Positions 10,394 through 21,309 are shown, counted from the first letter of the stretch. The stretch is DNA of 64,000 bases from Seminavis robusta (GCA_903772945.1 CAICTM010000041.1:1-64000), one strand, 5' to 3'. The notes: generated by a model not told the origin, from the letters alone. Numbers and translations are program-made.

Positions 10394-11347
10394 TATTTTT
10401 TTTGTGCTTCTATTTCGGGGAAGGGAGGAGTTGGAGTCGAGGAGTGTCACTGACACAGACAGATCGGAAGAGTGAGAGCGTCAAAGAAGTCAACATTGGC
10501 TCCAAGGTTGAAGGGTGCTTTGTAGTTTCACTCACGTCCATTGAATGTGAACTCACCTCCGGCTGGATGCTAGTATTGTGTACCGGTACCGGTATTACAC
10601 ATTCTAATGTCCGCACAAGGGTTGTCTTGATGGAAAAATCTTGAGTCATGACTTGAGTAGGAAGGGCCTAACCGGTACTCAGCTTCCAAGGCCTCTTCAT
10701 TTCCGGTTTGCATTGGGCTTTGACTCAAGAGAGAACTCGAGTCGGCACCAAGACTTGTCTCAAGTCAAGGGGCTGAAAGCAAAATCTTGGGTCATGTCTT
10801 GATGCCGACTTGAGTTCTCTCTTGAGTCAAACCAAGATGCCACGTCATGAGGCTTTTTACCAAAAGTTCAACTCAAGTCATGACTCAAGATTTTCCATCA
10901 AGACAACCCTTGTGCGGACATACGATTGCGTCGATCTTTTGCTTTAAAATCAAACTATTGTTAACCCTAATGTTCCGTAGACGGCAGAGCCTCATCTCCT
11001 CACAATTTAGAATAATAATTTTATTGTGATATGCTTCGAAGCCACAACCGGATCGCCAACACATCGTCGTGCCTTTGGGCGATGGCACATGGTGGCCCTG
11101 CAATCAAAAGCGAGTAGTTGGAGCGTTGATCTGTTAACACAGAATCGGGCAATCTAATCTTGGAAGTTAGAGGGACGTGGAGCCTGGCGTGTTGGACGTT
11201 GGACCAATTAGAGGCGGTAACACCTGTACCGTTCCGTCTCGCAACAAGACGAATGCTTAGGCTACACTGTAGGGTAGCTCTTGTTGCGCGGAGCTCGTTT
11301 GTAATCGTTCGAGACTGCACGAATAGCTTAGCATAGCTCCCACTACG
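10394..11347. other. Intergenic spacer with foldback element
   Basis: It separates two divergent genes and contains the 315-bp foldback element at 10607-10921 plus a TACCGGTACCGGTA tract near 10580. The 430 bp before 11348 show nothing recognisable and probably hold the promoter of the large tail-anchored protein gene. Confidence 0.45.
10607..10921. mobile_element. Foldback (MITE-like) element
   Basis: The two ends are near-perfect inverted complements over about 50 bp: ATGTCCGCACAAGGGTTGTC on the left matches the complement of the right end, which finishes ...TGTGCGGACAT. A second inverted pair lies inside (CTTGACTCAAGAGAGAACTC near 10720 against GAGTTCTCTCTTGAGTCAA near 10812), so most of the element can fold on itself. 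The repeated word is CTTGAGTCA/TGACTCAAG. No coding capacity. I could not settle a target-site duplication, so the superfamily is unknown. Confidence 0.75.
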
Positions 11348-14300
11348 ATGCATGGAGCAAGGCGGAGGGATAAGAAAGATGCGCCGACTAGTGTCAACTA
11401 TTCGGGATTCCACCTTAGTAGCATGGCGGATGCCTTTCATAGACTGACCAGTGGTGCGACGGCAGGGTTGGGTGCTACTGCCACAAATTTTAGGGCTTCC
11501 AATGATCCATCAGGGGCCAGTATTGATGGAAGCAGAGTCAGCAGAGATCCTCCTCCAGCTTCCGATCTTCCTTCTGAATCACTGCAGTCATTCATTCAAC
11601 GCCTCAGAGAGGGAGACAGGAATGCCGTGTACGTTCTCATGCAAGCATCGAAGGAGGCAAGTCGGAGGAAAGCTAGAATACATCCTGAAGAGCATGCCCT
11701 CATCAAGGAGTACTGCCGTAACCACTTGACCCCAAACGTCAGTAGCAGCAGTGTTGCCAAACGTAGCAATCTCCAGGCTCAGTCACCAGAAACTCCCAGA
11801 ATAATCTCGGTCGACGACCACCAGAACGGCATGTCATCTCCGTGTTCAAGTCCTACTATGGATGGAGGCCCGTATGATTCCTATGTAGCAGCTCTTAGGT
11901 CTGGGGCTCGGCGTGGTCGTCACGGAGAGAACAACGAAGTCGTCATCCCTTCCCTGATGGACGAACATCGCGATGATTTCCTCAATGCTTGCGAGGATTG
12001 CGATTTTCATTGCCCCGACGTGCAGCGCCAGGATTTGGCAGCCATTGGTAATCATCAAGATGGTCGATTAATACAGCAGCAGCAGCAGCAAGCCCACAAT
12101 TCGCAGTGTCCGATACCGGATCCCAATAAAGATAGCATGGCATATCTGCTGCTGATGCCAACGGAATCCATGTATTCATCAGTCACTGATGAGGCGTCTG
12201 CAATGATGATGCAACAAAGGCTGCCTCCTCCCAAAGAAAAGTTTCAATATGGGCCCCGGATCTCGGATGCATCTGATGACATGCAAATGATCGCAGTGGT
12301 TCGGATAAAGACTGACGAAACAACGTCTGGTGGTGGGACCGACAATAATACAGCCTCCATCAATACCAGCATACAAAGTCTCAATGACAACACGATACCT
12401 GATAGTACAACTAGCAGCCACGCAAGGGACAAAGGAGTTGACGGCGTCGAGATTCACATTGACGACAATGAAATCGACGTGGAGTTGACAGGATGCTCCA
12501 TCAAGATTGGTTACGGCAGCGTTTCTGCCCCTTCCGCCGAGACTGCAAGGGACGAACAGGAAAACCAAAGGGCTCCGGACGATGGCTTCTCTACGCCTTC
12601 GGAAGGAGAAAGCACTACATCTAACGTAGACTCGCCAATGGTGTTGGATGACTCAGCAGAAGGCTGTACCGAACAGAGCGACAACACAACTGCAGGAGAA
12701 GAAAATGAGAAACCACAGTCGACCGATGATAATCCAATGTTCTTCAAGCCAATACGAGCTGAGGACGAAGATCCGACGTCAGAGGAAAATAGCTCGCCTC
12801 TCGAGTCGTCGTCAGCTCATTCAACGTCAGAATCGAACCGTAACAGCGAGAGCGCAACACCTAGCTATTGCACAACAGATGTTCCCCCGGACAGGCATTG
12901 TTCGACTCAAGTTAAGACTTCATTTCTTACCATGTGGTCGTCCGGGTCCGGCTCGTCTCCACCAAGCTCTCCTTGTCACAGACCGTGTCATCGGAGGATC
13001 AGCATGAGCTCGCGATCGTCGCTTCAAAGACCTGAGCATTTGTTGCCATTTCAAACTGAAAGCAGCAGCAAGGATGAGTGCCGAGCGCACCAGAGCGAGA
13101 ATGATTCATCTGGTCCTCAACCTGAAATGGGAATGGCACTTCCACCGCGACAATTTCCCGAACAGAGGAGTCTCACTCAAGGACCACGGTGCAATGAACC
13201 TTCAGTCAACCCTCGTGATCCCGAAGGCGACATTAGCAACTCTAAGAGCTTTCAATGCACTGAGGAACCAGAAGTAGTCGAGCCAGAGGGTGATCTGCAT
13301 TCTTGCGATAGCTACTATGTTCCCGGAAGCCCGGGAGCCACCAACAAACGAGATTCCGACCTTGGGATTCCACCGCAGAAGCAAAATCAAGCGGACAAGG
13401 AACCTGAAGTGGGAACGTTAAACATAGTCGAGTCTCAATCAAGAGAAATGACATTCGTCACAAACGAATCGTCCAGTTCCTATGGGAAGTCATACGATTT
13501 CAGTGGGAAGTCTAGTAACTCAGGGTTTGCGAACAGTCAGTTTCCAAGCCACAGTTTCTCGCCTAACCAAAGCAGCCCATCCTATCTCAGCCCAAGGTAT
13601 TCTAGTGAAAACGAGGTGGTTGATGACTACAATTCCGAAAGTGCGTCACAAATATTGTCGCAAATCTTGGGCAGCAAGGATGACTTCGACACATCATATA
13701 GCTCGCCCGGGAGAAGCTATGACGAATCTACTATGGACAAGTCTTACCTGACTCCGTCAAGTCCTTCAGGGCATTGCTTGTATCTTACAGAGAGTGGCAC
13801 CCAGGGGTCGTCCACGGCCGACGGCCAGAGAGACGCTCTGAGTGCTGCCCGAGATCGAGACTCGTCTGGAACCAACGCAGAACTGCGAATGTACTACATA
13901 GAAAATCGAACGGAAAGAACAAATGTGAGTGACAGGAATGTCCAGCTCTTCAATGCTGCAGATAAACTATTTTTCAACACGGCAGCCGCCATCCTTGGAG
14001 AGACACAGCCCAACCGCGAATCGCCAGATCGAGGACGAAGTGGATCATACTCAAGCGAGGAATGGGCTGACTCCGAATCCTCGGGATCAAGCCTTGTTAT
14101 CACCGGGTCAGACTCTGACTCGTCATCCTTTATGTCAAGTCAAACGGGGGCTTCTCGATCACCTCAAGAATTGAACCGGAAATTGTTGACTCCAAAGGTA
14201 TTAAGTGACGCTGCAGCAACCCCGAATCTGACCCACCAATATGAAATGCCATTGGTCCAGGTACATGTACCGGTACCAGAAGATGGTATGCTGCCGGAGC

Positions 14301-16276
14301 CCGAGTCCGAAACAGTGGATTCTTCCAACCTGATGCAACCCTATGCTATGCTGTCACTGCAGGTACAAAACGATGCTGCACTTGCTGAAAAGGAAGAATA
14401 TCCTTTGGTTTCGTCATTGATTCGGAAAGTGGAGTCATACGATGCCCAGATCATCGCAGATAGAACCCGCCGCCAGCTGTTAAGAACAGCGAGCGCCAAT
14501 GCCGACCACGGCACCAAGTCGTTTTCTGAGGTAGAAAACGTGGAACCATCCCGTGATCCACAGCCTGCTGGAAAGTCACTCATAACGATGGACTCGTGGT
14601 CAACCTCGTCGTCAGTTTGCTCTTCTTCAGCTTCCAGAGCCGACAAAGACCCGCGGAAACCAAGCGGAGTTCAATCGATGACGAGAAACACGAGTGAGGA
14701 GGGTATCTTCGGGGTCAAACGACGCTATTCCGCATCCTGCTCTTCGGAAAGTGACATTATTGTAGTGGAGGACAGTGAGCCCGAAGACAGTGCATTGTTA
14801 CGACAGACTTTAGAAATTCCACAGATTGTTGACAATGCTGTGGATCAACACAAGGACGAATTCCAAAGACCAGAATCAATCAGTGCATCCTTTTCCCCGG
14901 TTATTTTAGAAGAAGGACAAGGTTGGGGTGAAGCCGTCGAAGAACACAAAGATGAATTCCAAACCCCAGCTTCAGTAAGCGCATCTTTGTCCCCTTTTGT
15001 TGAACAGAAAGGACAAGGTTGGGGTATTGGTGTGGAAGAATACAAAGAGGAATTGAAAATCCCAGAGTCAACGGCTGCACCTTTCGCCCCCGTTGTTGAA
15101 CAGCAAGGGAAACATGGTTCGACATTATCAGAACTTGAACGGGAAGGCCCATCACGCGACGACAGGCCAACAAGCCCAATCAACCGAAGCGTGCAAAACA
15201 AGCACTATCAAGAACTTGACAAATCCACTTTGAAACAAGTAGAGCTTCATATTTCCCCAACTGAAATTGACATTGAATTTGCAAGCTCGTCACAGTCTTC
15301 GGATACGGAACCAAAGTCCAGAGAGGAATCATGGGGGGGACACGTTGATCGATTCACGCCACAAGCATTTGGCGGCCAAGAAGAAGAAAAGACCGAGATA
15401 ATACCACCTTATCTCGATTTGTCCTGTTCTTCGAGGGAGTATGGGCGTTCCGGACAATTCACATCAAGTCAAGAGTCATGCTCTGGACAATTCGAAACTG
15501 TTGCAGTCGACGACGAATGCGACGTGGAACATATCACATTGCAAGCAATGAACCAGGGAGAAAACGCGGGAGAGCTTCCTCGTTGTCTTCAGCTTTCGAG
15601 TGTTCCGGGGCCCGAATTATGTACATCAGCGCACTCGCTGGTGCAGCCTGAACAACAAAACGAGCCAACCAATGAAGGACAAAGCTATGAGACAGATGAA
15701 GAGAGCCTCACTCATCAAGACGCCGTGCTCAAGCGACTTCTGTCAAGAATGCGACACTTTGTGGGATTGAGACGGCAGTCCGAGACATCTCTAGCCGAGC
15801 CTCTGCTACCAAGAACTTCCAACAACTTGGACGAGGAGGGTGCACCAGCGCACACGATGGTGCAGCAACAAAACGAGCCAACCACTGAAGAACAAAGCAA
15901 CGAGACACATGAAGAAAGCCTCACTCATCAAGACACCGCGCTCAACCGACTTCTGTCAAGGCTGCAACACTTCGTGGGATTGAAACGACAGTCCGAGACA
16001 GCTCTAGTTGAGCCTCTGCTACCAAGAAGTTCCTACAACTTGGATGAGGAAGCGCTGTGGCAGATTCGGTATAGCCTTGAGCCTCCCGTGGATACCCAGT
16101 TCCATGATGACTTGCTTTACATAATTGAGGAGGGGCACCTCACCAGGTCGAACGTGAGCCATGCAAGAGCACCGACCAGTTGCTGCGCCAGTGTCTTCAA
16201 GAAATGCTGCAGGGTCGGCGGAGGCTTTTGGTATTTGTTCGCGGTTGTCTTCGTTGCCTCAGTTGTTCTTTTTTGA
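11348..16276 (+). CDS. Large low-complexity tail-anchored protein, unknown
   Basis: One open frame of 1642 residues with no domain I recognise. Most of it is polar and probably disordered, rich in Ser, Glu, Asp, Pro and Thr, with a Gln run near residue 240. Two internal repeats stand out late in the protein. About 36-residue units with the core (H/Y)K(D/E)E(F/L)..P.S.(S/A)..(S/A)P occur three times (14845-15110). A ~65-residue unit containing EESLTHQD, LLSR(M/L)(R/Q)HFVGL and EPLLPR occurs twice (15660-16050). The extreme C terminus has a Cys-rich stretch (SCCASVFKKCCRV) followed by a 19-20-residue hydrophobic helix ending at the stop, the layout of a tail-anchored protein with most of its mass in the cytosol. 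The first ATG is at 11348; a second in-frame ATG at 11423 (AGCATGG) is an alternative. Function unknown. Confidence 0.75.
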   Translation: MHGARRRDKKDAPTSVNYSGFHLSSMADAFHRLTSGATAGLGATATNFRASNDPSGASIDGSRVSRDPPPASDLPSESLQSFIQRLREGDRNAVYVLMQASKEASRRKARIHPEEHALIKEYCRNHLTPNVSSSSVAKRSNLQAQSPETPRIISVDDHQNGMSSPCSSPTMDGGPYDSYVAALRSGARRGRHGENNEVVIPSLMDEHRDDFLNACEDCDFHCPDVQRQDLAAIGNHQDGRLIQQQQQQAHNSQCPIPDPNKDSMAYLLLMPTESMYSSVTDEASAMMMQQRLPPPKEKFQYGPRISDASDDMQMIAVVRIKTDETTSGGGTDNNTASINTSIQSLNDNTIPDSTTSSHARDKGVDGVEIHIDDNEIDVELTGCSIKIGYGSVSAPSAETARDEQENQRAPDDGFSTPSEGESTTSNVDSPMVLDDSAEGCTEQSDNTTAGEENEKPQSTDDNPMFFKPIRAEDEDPTSEENSSPLESSSAHSTSESNRNSESATPSYCTTDVPPDRHCSTQVKTSFLTMWSSGSGSSPPSSPCHRPCHRRISMSSRSSLQRPEHLLPFQTESSSKDECRAHQSENDSSGPQPEMGMALPPRQFPEQRSLTQGPRCNEPSVNPRDPEGDISNSKSFQCTEEPEVVEPEGDLHSCDSYYVPGSPGATNKRDSDLGIPPQKQNQADKEPEVGTLNIVESQSREMTFVTNESSSSYGKSYDFSGKSSNSGFANSQFPSHSFSPNQSSPSYLSPRYSSENEVVDDYNSESASQILSQILGSKDDFDTSYSSPGRSYDESTMDKSYLTPSSPSGHCLYLTESGTQGSSTADGQRDALSAARDRDSSGTNAELRMYYIENRTERTNVSDRNVQLFNAADKLFFNTAAAILGETQPNRESPDRGRSGSYSSEEWADSESSGSSLVITGSDSDSSSFMSSQTGASRSPQELNRKLLTPKVLSDAAATPNLTHQYEMPLVQVHVPVPEDGMLPEPESETVDSSNLMQPYAMLSLQVQNDAALAEKEEYPLVSSLIRKVESYDAQIIADRTRRQLLRTASANADHGTKSFSEVENVEPSRDPQPAGKSLITMDSWSTSSSVCSSSASRADKDPRKPSGVQSMTRNTSEEGIFGVKRRYSASCSSESDIIVVEDSEPEDSALLRQTLEIPQIVDNAVDQHKDEFQRPESISASFSPVILEEGQGWGEAVEEHKDEFQTPASVSASLSPFVEQKGQGWGIGVEEYKEELKIPESTAAPFAPVVEQQGKHGSTLSELEREGPSRDDRPTSPINRSVQNKHYQELDKSTLKQVELHISPTEIDIEFASSSQSSDTEPKSREESWGGHVDRFTPQAFGGQEEEKTEIIPPYLDLSCSSREYGRSGQFTSSQESCSGQFETVAVDDECDVEHITLQAMNQGENAGELPRCLQLSSVPGPELCTSAHSLVQPEQQNEPTNEGQSYETDEESLTHQDAVLKRLLSRMRHFVGLRRQSETSLAEPLLPRTSNNLDEEGAPAHTMVQQQNEPTTEEQSNETHEESLTHQDTALNRLLSRLQHFVGLKRQSETALVEPLLPRSSYNLDEEALWQIRYSLEPPVDTQFHDDLLYIIEEGHLTRSNVSHARAPTSCCASVFKKCCRVGGGFWYLFAVVFVASVVLF

Positions 16277-16459
16277 TGGGCTTGTGCACACGACCATCAT
16301 CAGCTAGAATCAAAGCTTGTTTCTGAACAGCAATAGAAACAATAGACAAGAATAGCAGCTACTATGTCATATCTATATAGCTACTGAAAAGATTGGCATG
16401 GCAAGGGAACAAGACGTGCGTCTTCTACCAGGACTCGAACAGTCATGTCCCACTGGAAA

Positions 16460-18832
16460 TTAAAGGCCATAGGAAGCAAGACGCGCAGCAGAGACCCCTT
16501 CCACTGCCACCTTCTTGTCTTTCTTCTTTTTCTTTTTCCGTGCCTTCTTTGTTTCGTTCGAGGAAGCTCCACTTGTCTTTGTCTCGCCGGAGGGATCTTT
16601 ACTTATCTTTGTCGCTGGAGGAGCAGCATCCGTAACCAATGGCTTCTCACTGGAGTCTCGAGCCTTCTTCTCGCCACTCTTGTCGTGCGCTGCGACTGGT
16701 TGCTCCTTTGTCGTGTTGGAGATCTTTTTGCCCTTCTTCTTGCGACGGCGTTTCTGTTTCTTGCCCTCGGTGGCTTCCTCACCTGCTGCTTCTGACGCGG
16801 GAGGCAGATTGTCGTCGTCATTGTCATTGGTGGGCTTGTCTGCTGCTTTGATTTCTTTGCTTTGCTTTTTGTTGCTCTCGCCGCCTTTTTTCATGCGCCT
16901 ACGCTTTTTCTTTTTCGGGGCATCACTGTCTGGTGCTTCCTCATGATTGTCGTTGACAGTGATACCCTGCTCTTTCAGTCGCTTTTCGGTTTCTGCAATC
17001 TCTTCTCGAAGCTGTTCTCGAAACTTTCGTCGTTTTCTGCTACTCGCGTGATACTCCTCACCCTCTCGGTACGGCGCCAGTTTCTTCAACGAGACGAATT
17101 GGTTGAGCGTCTGAGGTCGTGCAAACAGGATTTCTTCGGTGGTCAATCCGTAGTTGTTGGGTTCCACCTGGCGATACTTGAACCTAGTGGGCATCCCCGC
17201 GACAATATCTTCGTAGTCTAGCTCATATAATTTGTCCTCCATCTTGGCTCTTACTTTCTTCTCCAGCTCTGTCTCGTCTGCTTGGTCGGGATCATCATTA
17301 TCTGAATCGTAGTGACCGTCTTCGCCTTCTTCTTCATGATGTTCTTCATCTCCCATCAGTTGGGAGTCATTATTATTGTTGTCGAGTTCGCCTACGTCTT
17401 CTGCTTCTTCATCGTAGTTGGTGTAATCGACCTCTCCATCCTCTTTGAGCGCCTTTCGAACATCCTCATCAGTCTTCCACTCGGAATCTTCCTTTTCATA
17501 GAAATCATCCCCAAAAGCCTCCTGCATGCTCTTTTCAAACTTTTCCGGATCATAGTCACCCTCCAAAAGTTTCATAATGGCAGCTTCGTCCATGGGGCCA
17601 TCGGGCTTGTTGTTGTCGTCATTGTCAGTATCCTTTTCATTGGCAGCACCTCCCAGCACAGCTTTGACTCGTTTCATTTTCTGTTCCATTTCTTCTCGTT
17701 TGGCATTCTTGAGTCGGCGTAACTTTTCTTCCTTGGCTTTGCGTTCGGCCGCTTTGCGTTCCTTGCGAACCAATCGGCGGTCGCGTCGTGTTTCGTCTTT
17801 GCGACGGAGAGTATTCATGGTTTGACTCCGGGCATATCCTCGCACGGAAAAGTCGGCTCCCGACGTGGCATCGGCTGCCAACGCTTCTTCAAAACGGAAA
17901 TTGTACTGGTGTTCCCAGTCATCGGCTTGTTCCAATTGTTCCAGTGATTCCTCATCATCATCGTCGTCCATGTTGTCGTCTTCAGTCTTTTCCATCCAAG
18001 TTTTGTTTTTGATAAAATTGAGCAAAAACTTTTCTCCATCCTCCACTTCTCCACGAGGATCGACTAGTGTGCGTTGGTCAGGTTTATTGAGAACGGAATC
18101 TTCGAGATTTCGAAGTTCCTGATCCAATTGTTGCTTGGCTTCCTTATCATCACCACTACTGCCGATATGTCGTTTTTTGATCACGAGGAAATCATCATTG
18201 TCATTGTCGTTGTCGCCGTCACTATTATTGTCGTCATTTTCCTTGTCTACAAGAAACGCCTTTCTCAGTTCTTGCTGTTGTTCGTCATACGCCAGGCGAT
18301 CAGTCTTGTCGTCCGTGCTGGATTGCTTGCGGTTTCCTTCTTCGTCGTCTTCTTCCATTTGTTCCAAAATTTGTTCTCTCAGAACATCCTTGACACGCTT
18401 GGGTTTGGATTTCTTTTCGGCAACTTCTTCTTCCTCACTATCACTATCGTCTTCGTCACTGCCGGCAAAGAATCGTACATTGGGATTGTAAATGGATTCA
18501 TCCTTGGTTCGCAAGGCGTTGATAGTCTTGATAATATCCACGTCCAATTTGGTAGTGAGCAAATCGGCATCTTCATCTTCACTGCTGCTGCTACTGCCAG
18601 TACTGCTGTCATCATCGTCATCATTATCGAATTGTTTTTCACGGGCCAACTCTTCCTTTTGTTTCCGACTTTGGTAGTCTTTGGCGTATTTCGTGTTGAT
18701 GGAAAAACTCACGCCTTTTCTGATTGTTGTTTCATCATGGTCCTCATCGTCGGAAGAAGAAGAGTCCGCGTCGGAATCATCCAGCAGCACCTTCTTCTCT
18801 TTCTTTTTCTTGTCTGCCTTGGATTTGCCCAT
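16460..18832 (-). CDS. KRI1: KRI1, ribosome biogenesis factor
   Basis: A 790-residue homologue of Kri1, the KRR1-interacting protein needed for processing of 18S rRNA precursors and 40S assembly in the nucleolus. The N terminus (KVLLDDSDADSSSSDDED) and the DxDIIKTINALRTKDxxIY block are typical of the family. A long Lys/Glu-rich central coil with many acidic runs follows. The Kri1 C-terminal domain is at about residues 540-610: MPTRFKYRQVEPNNYGL, then EEILFARPQTLNQFVSLKKLAPYR and the basic KRRKFREQ. The last 180 residues are a very basic KKKKKRR tail with several possible nucleolar localisation signals. Length is within the range for the family. Single exon; the ATG at 18832 sits in CCCATGG context. 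Confidence 0.9.
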   Translation of the reverse strand: MGKSKADKKKKEKKVLLDDSDADSSSSDDEDHDETTIRKGVSFSINTKYAKDYQSRKQKEELAREKQFDNDDDDDSSTGSSSSSEDEDADLLTTKLDVDIIKTINALRTKDESIYNPNVRFFAGSDEDDSDSEEEEVAEKKSKPKRVKDVLREQILEQMEEDDEEGNRKQSSTDDKTDRLAYDEQQQELRKAFLVDKENDDNNSDGDNDNDNDDFLVIKKRHIGSSGDDKEAKQQLDQELRNLEDSVLNKPDQRTLVDPRGEVEDGEKFLLNFIKNKTWMEKTEDDNMDDDDDEESLEQLEQADDWEHQYNFRFEEALAADATSGADFSVRGYARSQTMNTLRRKDETRRDRRLVRKERKAAERKAKEEKLRRLKNAKREEMEQKMKRVKAVLGGAANEKDTDNDDNNKPDGPMDEAAIMKLLEGDYDPEKFEKSMQEAFGDDFYEKEDSEWKTDEDVRKALKEDGEVDYTNYDEEAEDVGELDNNNNDSQLMGDEEHHEEEGEDGHYDSDNDDPDQADETELEKKVRAKMEDKLYELDYEDIVAGMPTRFKYRQVEPNNYGLTTEEILFARPQTLNQFVSLKKLAPYREGEEYHASSRKRRKFREQLREEIAETEKRLKEQGITVNDNHEEAPDSDAPKKKKRRRMKKGGESNKKQSKEIKAADKPTNDNDDDNLPPASEAAGEEATEGKKQKRRRKKKGKKISNTTKEQPVAAHDKSGEKKARDSSEKPLVTDAAPPATKISKDPSGETKTSGASSNETKKARKKKKKKDKKVAVEGVSAARLASYGL

Positions 18833-20316
18833 GGTGAGAGATGGTTAACTTTATTAATTAGTTAGGCGAGCTGGAGATTATTGCTGTTGATGGAAGAATG
18901 AAAGAATGGGTTCAGCAGGGGTATCATCAACAACAACACAACAGCAACAAACTTTTCTGTTTTGGCCTTCATTTTTTCTTCTTCAGATCTTTCGTGGTGG
19001 GAGGTGAATCCTGTCTGGCCGTCTGTTCTCACGTGACATATTACACCGGGTTCAGCCTACCGTACCGGAACCCGATACTTTACACTGGATCTGGCAAAGC
19101 CTCTCACAACTACACTTGTGTACCGGACATGTACTCCATGTTGCCCTGCTTGCGCACTTGATTGTTTGCCTTGGGTTCCTGCATCGTGCCCTCCCCTGGA
19201 GCTCTGTCCCCATCCTCATCTTAGCTCTCTCTAATCCATAGTAACTCTCACAACTTACATGTACTGTATTTGGCTTTGGTTAGCTCCAACAGTGTCCATG
19301 AAGAGAGCCAATGACACCATCTGTACATCTATCTGTACGGTACCGGCATGACCTTCCTCATGAGTATCTCATCACTCATATTTGAGATTGAGCCGTCCTA
19401 GGTGCGTAGATGATCCATGCTTTTGAACTTTTGTGGGGCTACTACAACTCCGGTACCGGTGTTGGTTCCACAGATACGTGCCTTGCAGAAGGTTCAAAAG
19501 AGTACTGCTGGGATTGGCTTTCCTACCTACCCTCGACGCTCTGATGCAGCCAAAAGTTGATCTTAGATTAGAACTAGACAGGCTCCCAAATGGACGCAAA
19601 CAACCGCAGCGCCGGAACAACCTGGCCAAAAAGTACGAGACTAGCTAGCGGACAGGTAGATAGACTTCCAAACTGAATACTGTTACTACGACATGCAAAT
19701 GCGACGGATTGATGATACTGCAAAGTCACGGAGTCCAGATGATACAGTAGATAGATGTCCAGATGATGTCCAGATGATGTCCAGATGTGTGGGATGGAGT
19801 GGACACAGATCCAGGAGGATCTTGGCGTTGAGAGAAGGTGACCTCCAAACAAATCAACTGACTTACAATGTCTTGGATGGCGATAGAGCGCGCGAAAGCG
19901 GCTGCACCGTTTTGCTGGCAGGCGGCTTCAGAGGTTCACCAGGAGCATCTGCGCCAAACCAATGCAAATGAAAAAGCAAAACACGTTGATGGGCACCTGA
20001 ACTGATCTGATTGTTGTCGGTGTTGCTGTTGTTAAAGGCCTCCTTGTTTGTCCATCCACCCCCAAGACGACCTTGCTAGCCAAGAAGCATTTGACGCGGC
20101 AAGAGATTCGACTCCAGCATTGCTTCTGATATCCTATTGAATTCATTCCAATCAACTCGAGGCACCACGCTGCTCCTCTCACCTTTCCACGCGCTACTAC
20201 CAAGACCAGTACATCATCTACCACACACTTACTTGACTTGACTTGACTTGAGAGAGTCTTGTTCACACACACGACGCAACAACACATCCACACACACACA
20301 CACACACACACACAGA
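18833..20316. other. Intergenic DNA with short tandem repeats
   Basis: No gene supported. It contains an ATGTCCAG(ATG) tandem of about three units near 19756-19785, scattered TACCGG words, a (CTTGA)n run at 20230-20250 and a (CA)n tract at 20289-20314. The promoters of KRI1 and of the four-pass protein gene must lie at the two ends. Confidence 0.45.
20289..20314. repeat. (CA)n microsatellite in a 5' leader
   Basis: About 13 CA units ending three bases before the ATG at 20317. It would lie in the 5' UTR of the four-pass protein gene, assuming transcription begins upstream of it. Confidence 0.8.
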
Positions 20317-21309
20317 ATGTCATCATCACTGTGTGGAGATTCAATAGGGTCTCGAAGAGCCCTGTTAGCGGCACTGTGGTCGTTGGTTTCAATATTAACA
20401 GCGATCGCTTTTTTGACCGCGCTCACATTCACACTGAGTGCACGCAATCTGTATAACAATGACAACGATGAATACAATTACTACAACAACAACAACAATG
20501 AACAGGAACGAGAAGGCGAGGAAGAATATGACCCGGAAGTGGCAGTGACGTCCCGTGCCATGGCATTTGCCGCTCTCTGGACGGCCGTACTGGCATCCCT
20601 CTTGAATGTCTTTGGAACTGTAGTGCTGGGATGGCAATCACCCACGGGACAATACTACACTTGCTGTTCCAGCAATGTTCATCGAACGACACCGCTGAGT
20701 TTGGGATCCTTCATTGGAGCACTCATTATGTTTGCCAACTTGACATTGGTCTGTTCGGTTCTCTTTGGAGAATTTGAGGTAAGCTATTCAGAAAGTTCTA
20801 GCTCTAGCTAGTTCACTCTGGAGTAAACTCAAGTGGACAGAGTAGAGTGGTTGTACTGATCATGTCATCATCTCATTTCTCTTGCTGCACTCTTAACCCT
20901 GTACATATAGATCCGAGACTACCAAAGAGAAGCAAACAGAGAAGGAGAAGAAAATGAATATAGCAACAACTCGGCAAGAGACACCGCCATGGAACGATCC
21001 TCCATGGCATTCTCCATCATGTGCATGTTCTTGACTGTATTATACGCAGGATTCGCCGCCCTGACGTTTTCATTCTCACATAGCATCATTGAGGAGCATG
21101 CTGCCGATGAACGCGAGGAAGCACTCACCATGGCACATCACACCAACTATACACAACACAAAATGACACCACATCATCATATGGGCTACAACAGCAATGG
21201 ATACGATGGTTATATTGGGGAACGATTCGATGTCCATCGATCAAGAGGGCCAAACACCGGTGGGGTCGGATTTGTGCCCAAGGGGGGAGATGTCTCCGCA
21301 CTGACATAG
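20317..21309 (+). CDS. Four-pass membrane protein, unknown
   Basis: Two exons, 20317-20778 and 20911-21309, joined across a 132-bp GT-AG intron (GAG|GTAAGC ... ACATATAG|ATC) to give 286 residues. Four hydrophobic segments can be read: LLAALWSLVSILTAIAFLTAL, MAFAALWTAVLASLLNVFGTV, FIGALIMFANLTLVCSVLFG, and AFSIMCMFLTVLYAGFAALTF. The first loop contains an Asn/Tyr/Glu-rich run and the C-terminal tail is His/Asn/Gly-rich. The topology resembles tetraspan families such as claudin-like or MARVEL-type proteins, but I see no diagnostic motif: no CCG of tetraspanins and no claudin W-GLW-C-C. The upstream in-frame TTG is not a credible start; the ATG at 20317 directly follows a (CA)n tract. Exon 2 ends in a stop well inside a plausible length. 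Confidence 0.65.

Noticed and set aside
10394-10456. In-frame GTG-started extension of the four-exon transporter
   Set aside because: GTG is not a credible eukaryotic start. The ATG at 10393 gives a full protein aligned with the paralogue.
16415-16450. tRNA-like GTTCGAGTCC box on the minus strand
   Set aside because: The flanking bases do not form a T-stem, and no acceptor or anticodon arm can be drawn.
20248-20316. N-terminal extension of the four-pass protein through the (CA)n tract
   Set aside because: It would start at TTG and translate a microsatellite as Thr-His repeats.
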